Under the pieces are notes generated by a model. That model did not search any database, was not told the origin of the DNA, and worked only from the letters and a program-made list of their open reading frames with translations. Both the position numbers and the translations under genes were made by a program. DNA of 32,776 nucleotides, from contig NZ_CACRYJ010000020.1 of NCBI RefSeq assembly GCF_902703175.1, forward strand, positions 1-32,776. The letters are read 5' to 3'. Numbering within the stretch: the stretch's first letter is position 1; every line of letters starts with the position of its first letter. This document shows positions 30,847-32,776 of this stretch, piece after piece. Origin of the DNA: Occultella aeris (GTDB lineage: Bacteria; Actinomycetota; Actinomycetes; Actinomycetales; Beutenbergiaceae).

Positions 30847-32138
30847 ACAGCACCCCGACGAACCGGTTGGTCCTCGTCGTCCGCGCCGATCCGGTGATCT
30901 GCGGACACTCCGGTGAGGCACGCAACCTTGCCGAGACCGCCATGGAGCGCGGCTTCGACGAGGTCCGGATCATCACCTGGCCGATCGATCGGCTCGTCGA
31001 GGCGGGTCTGCCGCTGAAGCCGCTCGACGGCGTGCTCGACTACGGGCCGGGAATCGTGGTCGAGCGACCGGAGCCCGTGGGTGATTACCGGGTCCCCGAC
31101 GGCCGCTACCTCGCTGGCATCACCGGCCGCCTCGTCGAACTGTTCACCGACGGGGTACCGACCGTGTGCATGTCGCTGTACCTGAGCCCGCACACGATCG
31201 CGGTCGCCGACGCCGTCCGGGTCGCAGAGGGCACCGGTCTCGCCGTCGACGTGGTAACCATCGCCGAGGCCGTCGGCTCGGACGTGACGAACGTCGTGCG
31301 CGCGTGTGTGGCGCAGGGACGACTCGGGGCGGCAGCGCACGTCCTGGAGGCCTACCTCAGCAACGATGTGTGCGTGGCCGTCTCGGAGTACACGAAGGCC
31401 CTGATCATCGCTGCCGCGGAGGAGATCGACGTCCAACACGGCACGAGGTACGCCGCCCGTTGCCGAGCCCTCGTCGAGGTCTCCTACCCCGCCATCGACT
31501 CGCACGCCTACCTCGATCTCGAGCAGGCGAAGCTCGCCGAGACCCTGGCGGCCCGACGGCTGACGAAGGACGGCTACGTGCTGTTCCTGTCCCGGCTCGC
31601 CCGCGCCAAGGGAGTGGACGACCTCATCACCGGCTTCGCCATGAGCCGGGCCAGGGACTCCACACGGTTGGTGATCGCCGGTCGAGGACCCGAGGCGGAT
31701 GAGCTGCACGCGTTCGCGGCGGCGTCCGGGATCGGCGACCGGATCGAATTCCTCGACGACGTCGACGACGCGGAGAAGCCGTACCTGATGGCAGGTGCGG
31801 CCGCCTACGCGCTGCCGAGCAAGCCCCGACCGGAGTTCGTCGAGACGTTCGGGATCGCCCTGGTGGAGAAGATGCTCGCCGGCGGCGGCCCGGTGATCAC
31901 CACCATCACCGGCGGGATCGGGGAGGCTGTCGGCGAACACGCGATGATCGTCGACGTCGAGGATCCGGTCGGAATCGCCGCCGCGATCGACCGGGCCGTC
32001 ACCATGGACCCCGACGAACGCCACCGCTGGGAGCAGCGTGCCCGCACCCATGCACTGCAGTTCGACCGCGCTGCGGTCTTCGACCGGCTGTTCGCACGGG
32101 TCGACGCCGCCCGCTACGGGAGAGCCCTGGCTTCCTGA
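30843..32138 (+). CDS. GT4-type glycosyltransferase
   Basis: Retaining, GT-B fold transferase of 431 residues that moves a sugar from a nucleotide sugar (sometimes a sugar phosphate) to an acceptor. The N-terminal half holds LVLVVRADPVICGHSGEARN, a donor/acceptor-groove Gly-rich start; the C-terminal half has YVLFLSRLARAKGVDDLITGF near 240, LVIAGRGPEADELH near 278 and the EX7E signature ETFGIALVEK near 334, all GT4 hallmarks. The stretch DYGPGIVVERPEPVGDYRVP near residue 60 is distinctive but I cannot tie it to a named enzyme. AGAAGAGG precedes the ATG inside GH92, whose stop it overlaps. Co-translation with a mannosidase suggests one glycan pathway, perhaps making or recycling a mannoside. 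Confidence 0.88.
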   Translation: MNSTPTNRLVLVVRADPVICGHSGEARNLAETAMERGFDEVRIITWPIDRLVEAGLPLKPLDGVLDYGPGIVVERPEPVGDYRVPDGRYLAGITGRLVELFTDGVPTVCMSLYLSPHTIAVADAVRVAEGTGLAVDVVTIAEAVGSDVTNVVRACVAQGRLGAAAHVLEAYLSNDVCVAVSEYTKALIIAAAEEIDVQHGTRYAARCRALVEVSYPAIDSHAYLDLEQAKLAETLAARRLTKDGYVLFLSRLARAKGVDDLITGFAMSRARDSTRLVIAGRGPEADELHAFAAASGIGDRIEFLDDVDDAEKPYLMAGAAAYALPSKPRPEFVETFGIALVEKMLAGGGPVITTITGGIGEAVGEHAMIVDVEDPVGIAAAIDRAVTMDPDERHRWEQRARTHALQFDRAAVFDRLFARVDAARYGRALAS

Positions 32139-32141
32139 ACC

Positions 32142-32756
32142 TCACGGGGGAGACGGCATCCACGCCCAGCGGCCCGCCGCGCGCACCCTGGCGGCTGCGG
32201 CCCGCAGCCTATGGTCCGCCATCCGGATCGAGCGGGCCTCCCGCGGGCGACTCAAGAGCACCCAGCGGCGCCGCGCCAGCTCGGCCACCGTGGGATGGTC
32301 GACCTCGACCGCTCGGACCGCCCGATAGCAGTCACGCATCACCCGGTGGTGGTACCAGCCTGTGGCGGGACTGCGGTCGTACCGCGGCCGGGATATCCGC
32401 TGCTCAGGCTCCTGATCGGGCGGCAACACATCCAGGTGGGCAGGGAACCGCCGGCCCGCGTTGTCCCTGACCTCGTCGTCTTGCACCGGCTCCACCTCCT
32501 GCCCCGACTCGTCGACGACGGCCAGCCGGAGCCCGGCCTCAGCCAGCACCTGCGCGAGGTGCCGCACCCCGATCTCGGCGCCCGGCTGCTCGTATCGGTT
32601 CACCGTCGACTGCGAGAGCCCGAGCAGCGCCGCGAGTTCGCGCTGACTCAGGTCCCCGCGACGCCGCGCCCGGAGCACGTGCCCCGCCACGTCGAACTCA
32701 GCCCTGCGCCCAGTCGCGCCGTCGGGCTCGACGCGCGCCGCCCCGCCGTCGACCAT
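32142..32756 (-). CDS. XRE-type helix-turn-helix protein
   Basis: A 204-residue protein with a Cro/CI-type DNA-binding domain at about residues 27-75: LRARRRGDLSQRELAALLGL then SQSTVNRYEQPGAEIGVRHL and AQVLAEAGLRL. The rest is acidic then basic, with WYHHRVMRDCYRAVRAVEVD and a Trp/Arg-rich end; no enzyme motif is visible. Proteins of this shape are often stand-alone regulators. ATG at 32756 follows GGGGAG by about nine bases and gives the full domain; only 20 bases of upstream sequence are in the window, so a longer form cannot be excluded. It converges on the glycosyltransferase gene three bases apart. Targets unknown. Confidence 0.8.
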   Translation of the reverse strand: MVDGGAARVEPDGATGRRAEFDVAGHVLRARRRGDLSQRELAALLGLSQSTVNRYEQPGAEIGVRHLAQVLAEAGLRLAVVDESGQEVEPVQDDEVRDNAGRRFPAHLDVLPPDQEPEQRISRPRYDRSPATGWYHHRVMRDCYRAVRAVEVDHPTVAELARRRWVLLSRPREARSIRMADHRLRAAAARVRAAGRWAWMPSPP

Positions 32757-32776
32757 CTCGAGCCGCTCCCCCCGCC

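Overview
This window reads as chromosomal DNA of a high-GC actinobacterium. Coding GC is high, GTG starts with purine-rich ribosome binding sites are common, -10 boxes are of the TAnnnT type, and the gene families (IclR and LacI regulators, LTD-type secreted phosphoesterase, GH92, opp/dpp transporter, AraM-like dehydrogenase) are typical of soil or plant-associated Micrococcales. A Ruania, Georgenia or Beutenbergia-like genome is my guess; no rRNA or other marker is present to prove it. I see no tRNA, rRNA, CRISPR array, integrase or insertion sequence.

Layout. 1-3046: a 14-helix-type MFS exporter (cut by the left edge), the ribosome-rescue hydrolase ArfB, and a diacylglycerol-kinase-type lipid kinase. 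3225-4157: an ADP-ribosylglycohydrolase-fold protein lacking the usual metal-binding aspartates. 4164-10454 (minus strand): an apparent operon read histidine phosphatase, endonuclease/exonuclease/phosphatase-family hydrolase, family 5 solute-binding lipoprotein, AraM-like glycerol-1-phosphate dehydrogenase, ribulokinase-like FGGY kinase. 10619-16478 (plus): a secreted metallophosphoesterase with three lamin-tail repeats, then a type I arylsulfatase. 16510-21223 (minus): IclR regulator followed by dppB, dppC, dppD and dppF genes with no binding protein of their own. 21530-23956 (plus): a tiny leader ORF, two proteins of unknown function and a LacI regulator. 23963-27183 (minus): a copper-export ATPase and a His-rich membrane-anchored partner behind a CsoR-type operator. 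27332-28444: alanine dehydrogenase. 28543-32138: a GH92 alpha-mannosidase-family enzyme overlapping a GT4 glycosyltransferase. 32142-32756: an XRE-type regulator.

How they may work together. The two minus-strand blocks look like halves of one catabolic system: permeases and ATPases in one, binding protein, phosphatases, dehydrogenase and kinase in the other, with the phosphoesterase and sulfatase between them on the opposite strand. A plausible reading is that secreted phosphoesterase and sulfatase trim a phosphorylated or sulfated substrate, the transporter imports the product, and cytoplasmic enzymes feed it to glycerol-phosphate or pentulose-phosphate metabolism. The substrate cannot be read from the sequence. 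A repeated promoter arrangement (CTGCAAC about 35-39 bases before AGCGTCG) in front of the phosphoesterase, the unknown jelly-roll-like protein and GH92 suggests these dispersed units share a regulator.

The copper genes and alanine dehydrogenase look like ordinary housekeeping or stress functions next to this accessory locus.
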